Of a stretch of 7,049 nt of DNA, positions 1 to 6,880 are shown one piece after another. The notes under the pieces are model-generated. The model ran no database searches. It was not told where the DNA came from and saw nothing but the letters and a program-made list of their open reading frames with translations. The DNA comes from CAZEGV01 sp964511645 (lineage in GTDB: Bacteria > Bacteroidota > Bacteroidia > Cytophagales > JAAEPT01). Made by a program: the position numbers and the translations under genes. The stretch lies in the NCBI GenBank assembly GCA_964511645.1, contig CAZEGV010000092.1:1-7049 (forward strand), written 5' to 3'. The first letter of the stretch is position 1; each line of letters opens with the position of its first letter.

Positions 1-88
1 AAAAAACAATTCAATCTAAATTAGACTCATATTATAGTTAAACTGGTATAACAAATATTTAACGGTAAAAACTACTTTCTAATCAAGT

Positions 89-2089
89 TTACAGTTTCTC
101 AAAAGTTTCCATCTTAGTTTTAGAATTACTCAAAAAAATAATCACGGTATAAATTCCATTTGACCAAGTTGATACATCAATATCTGATATCTTATTGTCA
201 TGGACACGGTTAGACAAAATATGATTACCCTTAATGTCAAAGACACTAATTCTTTCTGCTTCTAACTCCTTTAACTCTATACTTAGCTTATCATGTGCAG
301 GATTAGGGTAAACATAAGAAGATGCAGTTTCTAAACTGTTTTTATCAAAAATAGAAGTAGTTGCATCTATTGCTAATAATTTTTCGGCTAAAGCAAACAT
401 ATACAAACCATCAGATAAACCTGTAATAATAGTTTCCATACATACAAAATCACCTTCTTGCTGAAAAAAAGTAAGATTTGGAGTATTAAAATCTTTATAA
501 AATAAAGTTGAATCATGTTCGGGATAAAAATATTGTTTATTATCATTATGAGTAGATAATGTAGTTGGTCCTTCTGCTATCTCACCTGTTGGAAAAATAG
601 AGGTTTGCAAACGGTACATTTGCGCATAGGAAGATGTAAGTGTACCACTTACTCGCTCTGTAGCTACAAAGCCCAATCCCCAGTTGTTAAGTCCCATAGT
701 GTAATCCAATACATCAGTTGCTAAATCTCGGTATTGATCATTATCTGATTGACTTTCATAAGTCAAAGCTCCATTGGCTACTCCAAAGTACGAATACAAT
801 GTACCCCAAGTAGACTCATGTGGCATATCCCAAATATTGCCTGAAGCATCAGCTAGCCCTTTAAAGTAAGCTAAAGATGTGGTAACTGCCGACACAGCCG
901 CCCCTTGGTTTTGATATAAAGTATTGTTTGCCATTAGGCTCAAATCTCCCCACGAAATCCAATAACTTACGCCTACCATATAAGCCTTGGCTTGATTCAA
1001 GTAATTTTGTTGCCCTGTGAGTTTATACAATTCATAAGCAGCAATTTTAAGATTATCTTGATGGGTATTGTCTTGATAAAACACTTCTCCATCTTTTTCG
1101 TACCAAGCTGCATCAATTGCATTAGAGCCTGTAGCCAATGTATAAGCAGTAATTGCCTTCTGTTGATACAATGAAGCTAGTTGCATATAACCTTCATCTA
1201 TACAAATCCTAGCACCCAGTGCTAGAGCAGCCACAGTTAAGCCTAACTGAGGTTTAGCGGAAGCGATATAAGCTTTTCTATAAGAATTTAACGTATCGTT
1301 TTCGGGTAATCGAATTGGCCATTGCTGGTGATCCGTTTCATCTCCTACCTGAATAACAAAATCATTCCCGTTAAGGGTTTTAGTAAGGTAATTTAATCCA
1401 AAAAATGCTTCATCTAGCAAGTCGTTATATTGTGTGGTAGATACATCTTTAATATCTCGGTATTTATTTGGATTTAATTGATATGTTTTCAGTAATCGAT
1501 AAGCCGTATAAGCATTAGTAAGTGTGAATTTGATATAATCTCCCGCATCATACCAACCTCCGCTCAAATTCATTTTGAGTCCGCCAGCATCTACAATATA
1601 ATTGGCTTTTGTATTACCTAGTAAGTCATTGCGATATACCGCACAAGACGAATCCCCAACATGAGAGACAGCATGTACTAAAGCATCTGTGCTTCCACTT
1701 CTTCTTGCTCTAATTCCTTTGAGTACATCACTTACAATACCTTGATAAGGATTGTTTTTTATCTCAATCGTTTGAGTGATTATCCCAACAATTTCAAAAG
1801 CATAAGCCCCCGTATTGGTAATGTCAGTAAAGGTGATTGTGTAATTGTACGCCTGAGCTGTATAGTCTGTTACTCCTTGGTTTTTTACACCAAAAACACC
1901 TTGTTTGATAATAAGGTTTGAGCTATTACTAAGTGTCCATATTTTCCCCAATAGACTTTCATCACTGAGGATAATCACTCGTTTTTTCTGATCCGGAAAA
2001 TATCCTGCATGATTATAGCGAATATAACTGCTAGAAAAACTATAAATACATGAGAAAAAAGTAAGGGCTAGTAAGAATATCCTAGTCAT
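89..2089 (-). CDS. Secreted glycoside hydrolase family 9 protein (probable endoglucanase) with T9SS sorting domain
   Basis: This 666-residue protein probably hydrolyses beta-1,4-glucan chains outside the cell. An N-terminal signal peptide (about residues 1-20) is followed by an Ig-like domain of the cellulase N-terminal type (about 22-102, opening YIRYNHAGYFP), then the (alpha/alpha)6-barrel catalytic domain (about 113-572). The GH9 nucleophile-activating motif is clear: GGWYDAGDYIKF, with Asp181 and Asp184. The general acid is probably Glu552 in FVCMETIITG, although the surrounding signature departs from the usual NEVAxxYNA. The His-x-Arg motif usual after the 'GLNxWG' stretch (466-471) is also absent, so this is a divergent member. 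The C-terminal 75 residues, from YPNPAHDKLSIEL (593) to the stop, form a T9SS type A sorting domain, pointing to export across the outer membrane and anchoring or release. Start ATG at 2089 places the signal peptide correctly; no Shine-Dalgarno sequence or convincing promoter motif was seen. Family assignment is firm; substrate is inferred. Confidence 0.92.
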   Translation of the reverse strand: MTRIFLLALTFFSCIYSFSSSYIRYNHAGYFPDQKKRVIILSDESLLGKIWTLSNSSNLIIKQGVFGVKNQGVTDYTAQAYNYTITFTDITNTGAYAFEIVGIITQTIEIKNNPYQGIVSDVLKGIRARRSGSTDALVHAVSHVGDSSCAVYRNDLLGNTKANYIVDAGGLKMNLSGGWYDAGDYIKFTLTNAYTAYRLLKTYQLNPNKYRDIKDVSTTQYNDLLDEAFFGLNYLTKTLNGNDFVIQVGDETDHQQWPIRLPENDTLNSYRKAYIASAKPQLGLTVAALALGARICIDEGYMQLASLYQQKAITAYTLATGSNAIDAAWYEKDGEVFYQDNTHQDNLKIAAYELYKLTGQQNYLNQAKAYMVGVSYWISWGDLSLMANNTLYQNQGAAVSAVTTSLAYFKGLADASGNIWDMPHESTWGTLYSYFGVANGALTYESQSDNDQYRDLATDVLDYTMGLNNWGLGFVATERVSGTLTSSYAQMYRLQTSIFPTGEIAEGPTTLSTHNDNKQYFYPEHDSTLFYKDFNTPNLTFFQQEGDFVCMETIITGLSDGLYMFALAEKLLAIDATTSIFDKNSLETASSYVYPNPAHDKLSIELKELEAERISVFDIKGNHILSNRVHDNKISDIDVSTWSNGIYTVIIFLSNSKTKMETFEKL

Positions 2090-2151
2090 AATTGTAAATC
2101 TTTAACCTACAATATACTTAAAAAGTTGAGAATAAAAAAATAAACTACTCA

Positions 2152-2305
2152 CCTTGCAACGGTCTTAAACTCAAAGAAGTTTAGCAAGTATCCATTTGAA
2201 ACTGAAAAAGCTTGGCAAGGAGAAAGTATCGATCGTAGCTTGTGTACGTACGGTGGTGTGAGAGGCGAACTTCACCCTAATTTGGGGTGAAGCCGTCTAC
2301 TCGAT
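2152..2305 (+). mobile_element. Group II intron remnant (3' end, domains V-VI)
   Basis: Bases 2245-2305 strongly resemble the 3' end of bacterial group II introns: a TACGTACGGTGGTGTGAGAGG run typical of the domain V/VI junction, a domain VI hairpin (8-bp stem 2270-2277 with 2285-2292) and the terminal CTACTCGAT ending near 2305. Domain V is readable but degraded: 2228-2237 pairs with 2245-2254 except for a two-base internal mismatch, and the usual AGCCG start of domain V is not intact. Upstream, 2152-2157 (CCTTGC) pairs with 2215-2220 (GCAAGG) around a small hairpin (2166-2171 with 2178-2183), perhaps leftover domain IV; this left limit is uncertain. No reverse transcriptase and no 5' end are present, so it is a dead 5'-truncated copy. 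It lies antisense to both flanking genes and ends 12 bases from the stop codon of the neighbour at 2318. Recognition is from memory of intron 3' ends. Confidence 0.65.
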
Positions 2306-2317
2306 TAGCAATAGCTT

Positions 2318-3337
2318 CTATTTTTTTATGATTTTAAAAGTGTCTGTACTATTATCTGCATTAATTTGGATGAAATAAATTCCTTTTTCACCCTTTATAA
2401 TAAAATCGTCTATTCCATTGATGTTTTTATATGACTGAGTATTAATAATTTCCCCTAATGTGTTTATTATTTTTATTTCTACATTAGCATATTCTTTATT
2501 AAAAGAAACTGAAAATTTTTCATCTATGGGGTTTGGATATATATTAATACCTATTTGTAAATTATTTTCAGAAATACTTAATGGATTAACTCCAATTAGT
2601 CTAAGGTTATCAAATGCAACTTCTTCAGCAGAATCATCATAGTCCATATGTATTCTAACTGATAAATTGGTTCCTGTAACAGGTATTGTAAAAACATATT
2701 CCGTTAATATATTATTAAGAATTGCTCCATCTGGAGTTCCATCTAAATCGGTATCTAACTGTAAAGAACCTTGCGTAGGTGCGTTTGCTGAAAAGCGACC
2801 TATATCAGTATAATTACCTGTATTTACTGTACTTTCACTTGTTAAACCTGAAGATATATTATTTCCTCCTGTAGCTATATCACTATCAAATGCGTATTGA
2901 ATTCTCACAGCATCGTTATCATTTGCTTCAACCGTTCCAAAAGCACCAGGGTCTCTCGTTCCTATTAAAAGATGAATCTCTACTTCAGCATAAGCAGATG
3001 CATCAATTGTTTTAGCTATGAAATAACCTCTATAATCATCAAGATTTGTATTTAGAGGATTGTCTTGTCGTTTTAAATCTTCTGCTCCAATACAATTACT
3101 ACCATCAAGGTTAGTCATTTGGAAAGTAAAGGGGTTTACAGAATTTTCAGTTATAAATTGTGTGTTTCCCCAAGCATCAACGACACCAAAATAGTCTTGA
3201 CCACCATCAGAAAAACGATTCAATACATAATTTATATTAAAAGAGTTTGTTTCAAATGATTCTGAATAAAGTGTAACTTGTGCGTTTATTGAACTACTTA
3301 ATAAGTGTAAAATAAATAGAATTGTAATTTTTTTCAT
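2318..3337 (-). CDS. Secreted T9SS type A cargo protein of unknown function
   Basis: This 339-residue protein has a clear signal peptide (MKKITILFILHLLSSSINAQ, cleavage near residue 20) and a C-terminal T9SS type A sorting domain (about 266-339, starting IYPNPIDEKFSVSF and ending FKIIKK). It is therefore predicted to be exported through the type IX system. The middle (about 21-255) is rich in Asp, Asn, Gly, Thr and aromatic residues, with the alternating pattern of a beta-sandwich, and ends in the phrase VAFDNLRLIGV, common at the end of jelly-roll modules in secreted Bacteroidota proteins. Residues 195-203 (DTDLDGTPD) look like a single calcium-binding thrombospondin type 3-like motif. I recognise no catalytic signature; a binding or adhesion role is a guess. 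It lies 228 bases upstream of the GH9 gene on the same strand, but the intron remnant between them argues against a compact operon. A candidate promoter lies about 70 bases upstream of the start. Confidence 0.85.
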   Translation of the reverse strand: MKKITILFILHLLSSSINAQVTLYSESFETNSFNINYVLNRFSDGGQDYFGVVDAWGNTQFITENSVNPFTFQMTNLDGSNCIGAEDLKRQDNPLNTNLDDYRGYFIAKTIDASAYAEVEIHLLIGTRDPGAFGTVEANDNDAVRIQYAFDSDIATGGNNISSGLTSESTVNTGNYTDIGRFSANAPTQGSLQLDTDLDGTPDGAILNNILTEYVFTIPVTGTNLSVRIHMDYDDSAEEVAFDNLRLIGVNPLSISENNLQIGINIYPNPIDEKFSVSFNKEYANVEIKIINTLGEIINTQSYKNINGIDDFIIKGEKGIYFIQINADNSTDTFKIIKK

Positions 3338-3406
3338 AATATTATGTTTTAATTATTGCTAATGTTTAGGCTTTCAAAGCATTAAATTTTCAATTTATTG
3401 AAAATC

Positions 3407-3414
3407 CAAATGTA
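3407..3414 (-). promoter_or_regulatory. Candidate Bacteroidota -7 promoter element
   Basis: Read on the minus strand this is TACATTTG, an exact match to the TAnnTTTG -7 element used by the primary sigma factor of Bacteroidota. It lies about 70 bases upstream of the start at 3337 in a very AT-rich leader, which would leave a 5' untranslated region of roughly 60 bases. No convincing TTG-type -33 element is found at the usual spacing, so this is a motif match only. Confidence 0.35.
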
Positions 3415-3526
3415 ACAATTTTATTTTTAACTTTTATCATTTTTAACATCAAATTTTATATTTGACGGACTCGACAAAAGCTCAGAACTATCAAATTATC
3501 TCTGTAACCCTTAAGTTTAGGTGTTG

Positions 3527-4621
3527 TTATACATTTTTTATTCTTTCTCTAGTTACAATAACTTTTGTAGTATCTTCCAAGAAAGCATCTATAGAATTTT
3601 CCCAAGATGCTAATTTAGTTGTTACAATCTCAAAAGGAATTTCTACTTTTTGTATAAGTTCAAGAATTTTTTCTGCGTCTGTTCTTGCGTTCGCTAATCC
3701 AATTTTAAAAGTTATTCCTTTACCATAAAGGTCAATTAATGATACAGGTGTTTTCTTTATGTAAATTCCTGAACTTGTAACTGTTCCATAGTTTCTGACA
3801 GAGCGAAAAGCTGTGTTCAAACCTCTAGATGTTGAATTAGCATCAATGACCAAGTCATATTTTTTATTTATCTGAGAGAAGGATTCAAAAATGTTATTTA
3901 CACCTATTTTATGGGCAATGTCTAATCTTTCTTTATTATTATCCGCATAATCAATTTCTGAAACTCCTATTGCTTTAGCCAAAAGGACTGAATAAAGTCC
4001 AACACTTTTTGCTTTCCCAGAGATAATAAGAATTTTTTGATTAGGATTTTTTACTAAATCCTTTACATGCCTATAAGCATCAGGAATATTATCTGATAAA
4101 CTTGCAAGATGAATAGGATTAAGATGTGAAGGGATTTTTATTAGCATATTATCTGCATATGGTACTTTTATAAAATCAGACATTGCTCCACCAAATTCTA
4201 AATGCTTACCAAAACCATAAGTTGATACTGGATTTACACTTTCACAACCACTTGTTATGCCCATTCTACAAGTATTACATGTTCCACATGAAATTTGAAA
4301 CGGAACAGATACAATATCTCCGACTTTGATATTAGTGACTTTATCTCCAATTTCTGTGACTTGTGCAACACACTCATGACCAAAAGGAAAAGGCCCTTTC
4401 ATTAAATTCCCGAATACTTTTGAATAGTGAGGGTCAATTAACCCGAAAAACTTACCAAGTTTAAGTTTAAGGTTTACGTTATTAAATAAAAAAGCATCAT
4501 CTAAGTCACATTTAGCAACGGCAAATGGTCTAACGATTGCATCTGTTCCAGAAGTGACCTTTGGTTTTTCTACTTCTCGCCACTCAAGTGTGTCTTTTTT
4601 TATAAAAAATAATTGTTGCAT
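3527..4621 (-). CDS. Zinc-dependent medium-chain alcohol dehydrogenase
   Basis: A complete 364-residue cytoplasmic enzyme of the MDR superfamily, expected to oxidise an alcohol or reduce an aldehyde or ketone with a nicotinamide cofactor. The GroES-like N-terminal domain carries the likely catalytic zinc ligands Cys38 (AKCDLDD), His82 and Glu83 (FGHEC), with Asp177 (SLSDNIPDAY) as a further candidate. The structural zinc lobe is intact: Cys112, Cys115, Cys118 and Cys126 in SCGTCNTCRMGITSGC. A Rossmann fold follows, with the glycine loop at about 202-208 (GKAKSVG) and an acidic residue after the second strand (Asp227 in YADNNKER), which suggests NAD rather than NADP. Length and domain order are normal. 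The nearest familiar types are threonine or sorbitol dehydrogenase-like and formaldehyde dehydrogenase-like proteins; substrate cannot be assigned. The gene begins about 53 bases from the structured repeat at 4672-5149. No Shine-Dalgarno sequence or TAnnTTTG motif was found in that short leader. Confidence 0.92.
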   Translation of the reverse strand: MQQLFFIKKDTLEWREVEKPKVTSGTDAIVRPFAVAKCDLDDAFLFNNVNLKLKLGKFFGLIDPHYSKVFGNLMKGPFPFGHECVAQVTEIGDKVTNIKVGDIVSVPFQISCGTCNTCRMGITSGCESVNPVSTYGFGKHLEFGGAMSDFIKVPYADNMLIKIPSHLNPIHLASLSDNIPDAYRHVKDLVKNPNQKILIISGKAKSVGLYSVLLAKAIGVSEIDYADNNKERLDIAHKIGVNNIFESFSQINKKYDLVIDANSTSRGLNTAFRSVRNYGTVTSSGIYIKKTPVSLIDLYGKGITFKIGLANARTDAEKILELIQKVEIPFEIVTTKLASWENSIDAFLEDTTKVIVTRERIKNV

Positions 4622-4676
4622 ATCATTCTGGAATTTAGTCGTTTTTTTTAACAGTTCATTATTTTTTTGAAATTAC

Positions 4677-4840
4677 CGACCCGCTAAACGTAGTTACGTT
4701 CTGGGTTTTTTATTTTTTTAGTATCTGAAAGATACGTTAAAAAATGGAAAAGACAAATAGAACGTAGCAAATTACATTTAGCGATTGTTGTGTTCCGTTT
4801 CCCGAATGGGCAGTGACCAGCGCTGAATCTTAATGATACT
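4677..4840 (+). repeat. Direct repeat, copy 1
   Basis: These 164 bases match 6886-7049 at a constant offset of 2209 with three substitutions and no gaps (161 of 164). The differences are at 4710 (T versus C), 4757 (T versus A) and 4821 (C versus T). The match runs to the window edge, so the true repeat is probably longer. This copy forms the left third of the structured element between the dehydrogenase and the gamma-glutamyltransferase homologue. Confidence 0.97.
4682..4783. repeat. Long imperfect palindrome with central hairpin
   Basis: The arm at 4682-4702 is repeated inverted at 4759-4783 with a few bulges; CGCTAAA and CGTTCT at the ends of the left arm pair with the matching bases on the right. 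The centre is a perfect hairpin, GTATCT-GAA-AGATAC (4721-4735), with flanking T and A runs (4713-4717 with 4739-4743) that extend it. The whole could fold on either strand as a long stem about 100 bases in extent. The same palindrome is preserved in copy 2 at 6891-6992. Confidence 0.8.
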
Positions 4841-5016
4841 TGAACAGAGTAATTTGTTTAGCGGGTCGTTGTAGTGGAAGAACAAAGGGGCGAGAATTTG
4901 GCGTTTTTTAGCCAAATGTAGCAAATTGCTCAGCGCCGAGCTGAGTGGAACTACAACGGCTCGTGCAGAACGTCGTTGCTGGTTTTTGAAGAAATAAAGA
5001 TATCGGTTTACTCCAA

Positions 5017-5076
5017 GGAAATCACAGATTTCCTCGTAAATTTTGGCTTCGATGCGAGGAAAATCTGTGATTTTCC
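5017..5076. repeat. Long hairpin (about 20-bp stem)
   Basis: The arm 5017-5036 (GGAAATCACAGATTTCCTCG) is inverted at 5055-5076 with only two single-base bulges, around an 18-base loop. TATCGG (5001-5006) and CCGAT (5078-5082) extend the pairing. This is the strongest hairpin in the window. It has no T-run after it on either strand, so it does not look like an ordinary intrinsic terminator, although it could still block transcription read-through or protect the 3' end of the message of the gene at 5170-6858. Confidence 0.85.
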
Positions 5077-5169
5077 GCCGATGATACAAGAACTAAAGCT
5101 ACGATTTCCGACGAACCCAGCTATGCGTTTTTGCATCGTGTTAGCCACTTTTTATTTCGATCATTATAT

Positions 5170-6858
5170 TTATTTATGCCAAACAGAAGTACCTATTAAA
5201 TTTCCATCTTTCTCTCTATAAATACCTGTCCAAAAACCATTAATGACAGATTTGTCTTCAATGAAGTGTCCTCCTAATTTAGATGCTTTAATAATGAGAG
5301 AGTCCGAGAATTGGTTTGGTGCTATAAATAAGTTAAAGTAGCCATTTGAATAATTCAAGACACCAATACCAGGAGTATTAACAACTTCAATTGGAGATAT
5401 TCTAAAATCTAAAATGCTGATTAAGTTTACAAAAGTTTGATTCTGTAAACCTGAACCAATACAAGAAAAACCTAAAATAGGTTTTCCATCTTTTAATACA
5501 ATGCCCGGGGTTGTACCTTCTGGAAGTCTTTTTCCTTGGCCAGCTTTATTGATTAGGTCTTGTTGAAAACAGGCTGCATCAGGGATTGAAATACCATCTA
5601 TAAAAATCCCAGTTGAACCCCAATCTAATGTATTTATGGTATGAATTACAGTTGCCATATTCCCGAATTTATCTATTGCTACAACCGCAGCAGAATGTTC
5701 GTTTTTATAAATCTTGACATTTCCTTTTGAATTCGATTTACTTTGGTAAAATAATTTCCATACTTCTTTTGAAGTATTCATTTCTAGTCTAGACTTATTT
5801 GATAAATCAAGTTCTGTAGAAACATTTAAGGGATAATATGTTAAGCGATTTGAAAGATTTGATATCTGATATAATGTCGCCAAGGCTGTATCTGATTTTG
5901 AGTAATGTCTCATTTTTGAGAACCCTGAAATTTCAGTAAAATTCAACGCTTCTACTAAAGTAACTCCTCCATAGGAAGGTTCTCCATTTACATAAACATC
6001 ATAGCCATTATATTTTTTATGAATGGGTTTTGTCCAAATAACATCATAGTCTGCTAAGTCCTGTAAAGTGATTTTACTCCCAACTTGCCTAGCTTTTTGA
6101 ACAAATTTATTACCCCATTCCCCTTTATACATATAGTCAGAGCCTTCAATACTTATTTTTTTTAATGTTTTAGCTAATTCAGGTTGTCTAAATGTATCTC
6201 CCACCTGATAGTAGGTACCGTCTGGTTTAGTGAATATTCTTTTGGTTTCAGAAAAGTGAGTCATTATGTTTTCATTTAATCTAAACTTTCTATCATCTAG
6301 ACTTGACCAAATGACACCTTTTTCAGCCATAGATATAGCATTATCGAACAAATTATGAAAAGGTATTTTACCAAATTTTTCATGAGCCTCTTCTACGCCT
6401 TTCATAAATCCTGGAACCAGAATAGTTCTTCCATTTAGAACTGTTTTAGATTTGCTTACGGTACTACCATAGTTTGCCTTAGGAATAGTCAAGGGTTCTG
6501 ATTCTTCTTGGATTGTGTTAAAAGCCGCATTCATATTATATACATTCCCAGTTTCTGCTTCGTAGTATAGTAAATTCATAAAGCCAGCATAGCTGATAAA
6601 TTTCCCTTCAGTTTCAGCAATTTCGGCGAGAGAAGCAGAAAGTACAGCATCCATTGCAGAACCTCCATTTTTGAGAATTCTCATTCCTTCATCAACCGCT
6701 TTTTGACTAGACGTTGCAGTTATTAAGTAATGAGTAGTGTTAGACTCCTTTTGAATATGGTGATCCTTCGTATTTTGATTGGACTGTGTAGTTTTTTTAC
6801 TACAAGAAAAAAATAAAATGAACAGGAACGCTATAAAAATAAACTTAGAATTATTCAT
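5170..6858 (-). CDS. Divergent gamma-glutamyltransferase-family lipoprotein lacking the catalytic threonine
   Basis: This 562-residue protein has the length and layout of a gamma-glutamyltransferase precursor (Ntn-hydrolase fold). The N-terminus is a lipoprotein signal peptide ending in FFSC with Cys19 as the lipidation site; the following SKK lacks the acidic residues of the Bacteroidota surface-export signal, so a periplasm-facing location is likelier. Family landmarks include SSQKAVDEGMRILKNGGSAMDA (51-71), LVPGFMKG (147-154), PSYGGV (294-299), GNMATVIHTINT (399-410), IVLKDGKP (453-460) and IGSG with LDFRISPIEVVNTP (467-496). At the autoprocessing site, where active enzymes have Thr-Thr-His, this protein has Asn386-Glu387-His388, so there is no threonine to cleave or attack. 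The arginine that binds the substrate carboxylate is also not recognisable near residues 109-114 (MNAAFN). Classical glutathione hydrolysis is therefore doubtful. The start is 22 bases from one repeat copy and the stop about 21 bases from the other; no separate promoter motif was found. Confidence 0.85.
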   Translation of the reverse strand: MNNSKFIFIAFLFILFFSCSKKTTQSNQNTKDHHIQKESNTTHYLITATSSQKAVDEGMRILKNGGSAMDAVLSASLAEIAETEGKFISYAGFMNLLYYEAETGNVYNMNAAFNTIQEESEPLTIPKANYGSTVSKSKTVLNGRTILVPGFMKGVEEAHEKFGKIPFHNLFDNAISMAEKGVIWSSLDDRKFRLNENIMTHFSETKRIFTKPDGTYYQVGDTFRQPELAKTLKKISIEGSDYMYKGEWGNKFVQKARQVGSKITLQDLADYDVIWTKPIHKKYNGYDVYVNGEPSYGGVTLVEALNFTEISGFSKMRHYSKSDTALATLYQISNLSNRLTYYPLNVSTELDLSNKSRLEMNTSKEVWKLFYQSKSNSKGNVKIYKNEHSAAVVAIDKFGNMATVIHTINTLDWGSTGIFIDGISIPDAACFQQDLINKAGQGKRLPEGTTPGIVLKDGKPILGFSCIGSGLQNQTFVNLISILDFRISPIEVVNTPGIGVLNYSNGYFNLFIAPNQFSDSLIIKASKLGGHFIEDKSVINGFWTGIYREKDGNLIGTSVWHK

Positions 6859-6880
6859 TATGGTAAAAAGACTTATTGGT

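Larger units (their letters stand above)
4672..5149. repeat. Structured repeat element built of nested inverted repeats, complete copy
   Basis: This fills most of the 548-base gap between the alcohol dehydrogenase and the gamma-glutamyltransferase homologue; I see no real gene in it. It contains a series of inverted repeats: 4675-4688 with 4857-4870 (13 of 14), 4682-4702 with 4759-4783 (imperfect), 4721-4726 with 4730-4735, 4867-4874 with 4951-4958 (perfect 8 bp), 4896-4902 with 4911-4917, 4929-4934 with 4940-4945, and 5017-5036 with 5055-5076. The outer limits are inferred: the right end reads GTTAGCCAC (5140-5148), and the second copy begins GTGCTAAC (6879-6886), giving inverted GCTAAC/GTTAGC termini; the left end of this copy has diverged to TTACC. 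A 10-base word, GTAGCAAATT, occurs at both 4764-4773 and 4918-4927, hinting that the element grew from smaller units. It is richer in G+C than the genes. It could be a cassette recombination site, a MITE-like element or an RNA-forming repeat. Confidence 0.75.

Noticed and set aside
1..30. Intrinsic terminator after the GH9 gene
   Set aside because: On the minus strand a TCTA/TAGA mini-palindrome precedes a T-run at the window edge, but the stem is only about four A/T-rich pairs with a small loop and seven bases intervene before the T-run.
2265..2297. Intrinsic terminator for the gene at 2318-3337
   Set aside because: The strong hairpin 2270-2292 follows that gene's stop codon, but no T-run follows it on the minus strand, and it is better explained as domain VI of the group II intron remnant. 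Some termination effect remains possible.
992..3728. Short plus-strand frames at 992-1174, 2460-2642 and 3462-3728
   Set aside because: The first two lie entirely, and the third mostly, antisense to well-supported genes; none has a recognisable domain.
4675..4870. A 196-base MITE with 14-base terminal inverted repeats
   Set aside because: The arms are good, but no target-site duplication is visible at the flanks and the second copy cannot be followed to its right end, so a transposable element is not shown.
4778..5089. 103-residue minus-strand open frame in the repeat region
   Set aside because: It lies wholly inside the structured repeat and its KITDFP and EEICDFL stretches come from the two arms of the 5017-5076 hairpin. 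It shows no domain, and its counterpart on the other strand encodes similar words for the same reason.
4976..5221. 81-residue plus-strand open frame
   Set aside because: It spans the same hairpin (KEITDFL and RKICDFP are its arms) and then runs antisense into the end of the real gene at 5170-6858. The palindrome explains the similarity to the opposite-strand frame.
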